Shown in pieces: positions 4,951-5,510 of a stretch of 5,510 nucleotides of DNA; the stretch's first letter is position 1; every line of letters starts with the position of its first letter. A model generated the notes under the pieces. The model was given only the letters and a program-made list of their open reading frames with translations. It searched no databases and had not been told where the DNA came from. A program made the translations under genes and the position numbers. The stretch comes from Burkholderiales bacterium UBA2647 (GTDB lineage: Bacteria; Pseudomonadota; Gammaproteobacteria; Burkholderiales; Burkholderiaceae_E), in NCBI GenBank assembly GCA_002359635.1, contig DENJ01000049.1:1-5510 (forward strand). The letters run 5' to 3'.

Positions 4951-5510
4951 ATGATTCTTCGCCCCCGCCAAGCCCTGCTTGTGCAGAGGACCCTCGCGGC
5001 CCTCGGCGAGCATGGCAATACTCTGGCCGTTGCGCCCACCGGTTCGGGCAAGACCATCATGCTGTCGGCCGTGGCCGGCAGCCTGTTGGCTGAACCCGAT
5101 GCCAAGGCTTGCATCCTGGCCCATCGCACCGAATTAACAGGCCAGAACCGCAGCAAGTTCGAGCGCGTTAACCCGGGCCTCAAAACGTCGGTGTTCGACG
5201 CCAACGAGAAATCCTGGGATGGCAACGCCACCTTCGCTATGGTGCAGACCCTCTCGCGAAAGACGAATCTGGACCAGCTGCCCACCCTGGACCTGCTGGT
5301 CATCGATGAGGCGCACCATGCTGCTTCTCCCAGCTACCGGGAGGTGATTGACCAGGTGCTGGTCAAGAACCCGAAGGCGGCCATCTGTGGTCTGACTGCC
5401 ACCCCGAACCGGGGTGACGGCAAGGGCCTGCGCGAAGTGTTCAGCAACGTGGCTGACCAGATCACGCTGGGCGAGATGATCGCCAGCGGCCACCTGGTGC
5501 CGCCACGGAC
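4951..5510 (+). CDS. DEAD/DEAH-box SF2 helicase, N-terminal part, 3'-partial
   Basis: From ATG 4951 the frame is open to the window end and reads as the first RecA-like domain of an SF2 helicase. The motifs, in order, are RPRQ (4-7, the usual N-terminal Gln site), motif I APTGSGKT (28-35), motif Ia ILAHRTEL (55-62), motif Ib VQTL (98-101), motif II DEAH (119-122) and motif III TATP (149-152). The window stops at residue 186, in the first half of the protein. The second RecA domain and the arginine finger are missing only because of the edge. The spacing resembles phage or plasmid helicases of the Ssl2/UvrB-like DEXH group, probably an ATP-driven DNA translocase in replication or recombination. 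The start has a purine-rich AGGGGG (4938-4943) 7 bases upstream, and the gap to the previous stop is 12 bases. Confidence 0.88.
   Translation, partial: MILRPRQALLVQRTLAALGEHGNTLAVAPTGSGKTIMLSAVAGSLLAEPDAKACILAHRTELTGQNRSKFERVNPGLKTSVFDANEKSWDGNATFAMVQTLSRKTNLDQLPTLDLLVIDEAHHAASPSYREVIDQVLVKNPKAAICGLTATPNRGDGKGLREVFSNVADQITLGEMIASGHLVPPR

Noticed and set aside
4315..5124. Long antisense reading frame (269 codons) opposite the SSB-like and helicase genes
   Set aside because: Same GC-bias artefact. The + strand carries helicase motifs and RBS-supported starts here.
1..5510. tRNA, rRNA, CRISPR array, insertion sequence or attachment site
   Set aside because: No cloverleaf, regular spacer-repeat array, transposase or terminal inverted repeat was seen. 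The only repeats are the short ones in the 2213-2414 region.

Overview
This GC-rich window has tightly packed genes, all on the + strand, joined by 4-base stop/start overlaps or very short gaps. Codon use is typical of a high-GC Beta- or Gammaproteobacterium (Pseudomonas, Xanthomonadaceae or Burkholderiales type). The content looks like the early/replication region of a temperate phage, or of a phage-derived integrated element, rather than core chromosome. No structural phage gene, integrase or attachment site lies inside the window, so prophage membership is inferred from gene families and order.

Left block (1-2183): two translationally coupled genes. The first is a protein of at least 398 residues that I do not recognise, and its reading frame is open to the window edge. 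The second is a 320-residue protein with a CxxC...CxxC zinc-ribbon-like motif and a probable winged-helix-like C-terminus. It starts with TTG inside the stop of the first gene. A strong rho-independent terminator at 2212-2248 closes this block, so the pair is a self-contained unit separate from what follows.

Middle (2249-2398): a 150-base intergenic region packed with short GAAC/GTTC half-sites, a tandem 9-base repeat and a spaced 9-base direct repeat. It probably holds the control region of the next operon.

Right block (2399-5510, continuing past the end): an operon of six genes. In order they are a small AlpA/excisionase-type helix-turn-helix protein with a TTG start, a 159-residue phage-type protein, a 105-residue acidic helical protein, a Sak4-like RecA-fold ATPase, a 202-residue OB-fold-like candidate single-strand-binding protein (DUF669-like), and the N-terminal half of a DEAH-box SF2 helicase cut by the window edge. 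The working model is a DNA recombination/replication module. The Sak4-like ATPase would pair DNA strands on ssDNA coated by the 202-residue protein, the helicase would remodel DNA, and the small HTH protein would regulate the operon or act as a directionality factor. The most uncharacterised part is the left two-gene cassette, which may be accessory cargo.
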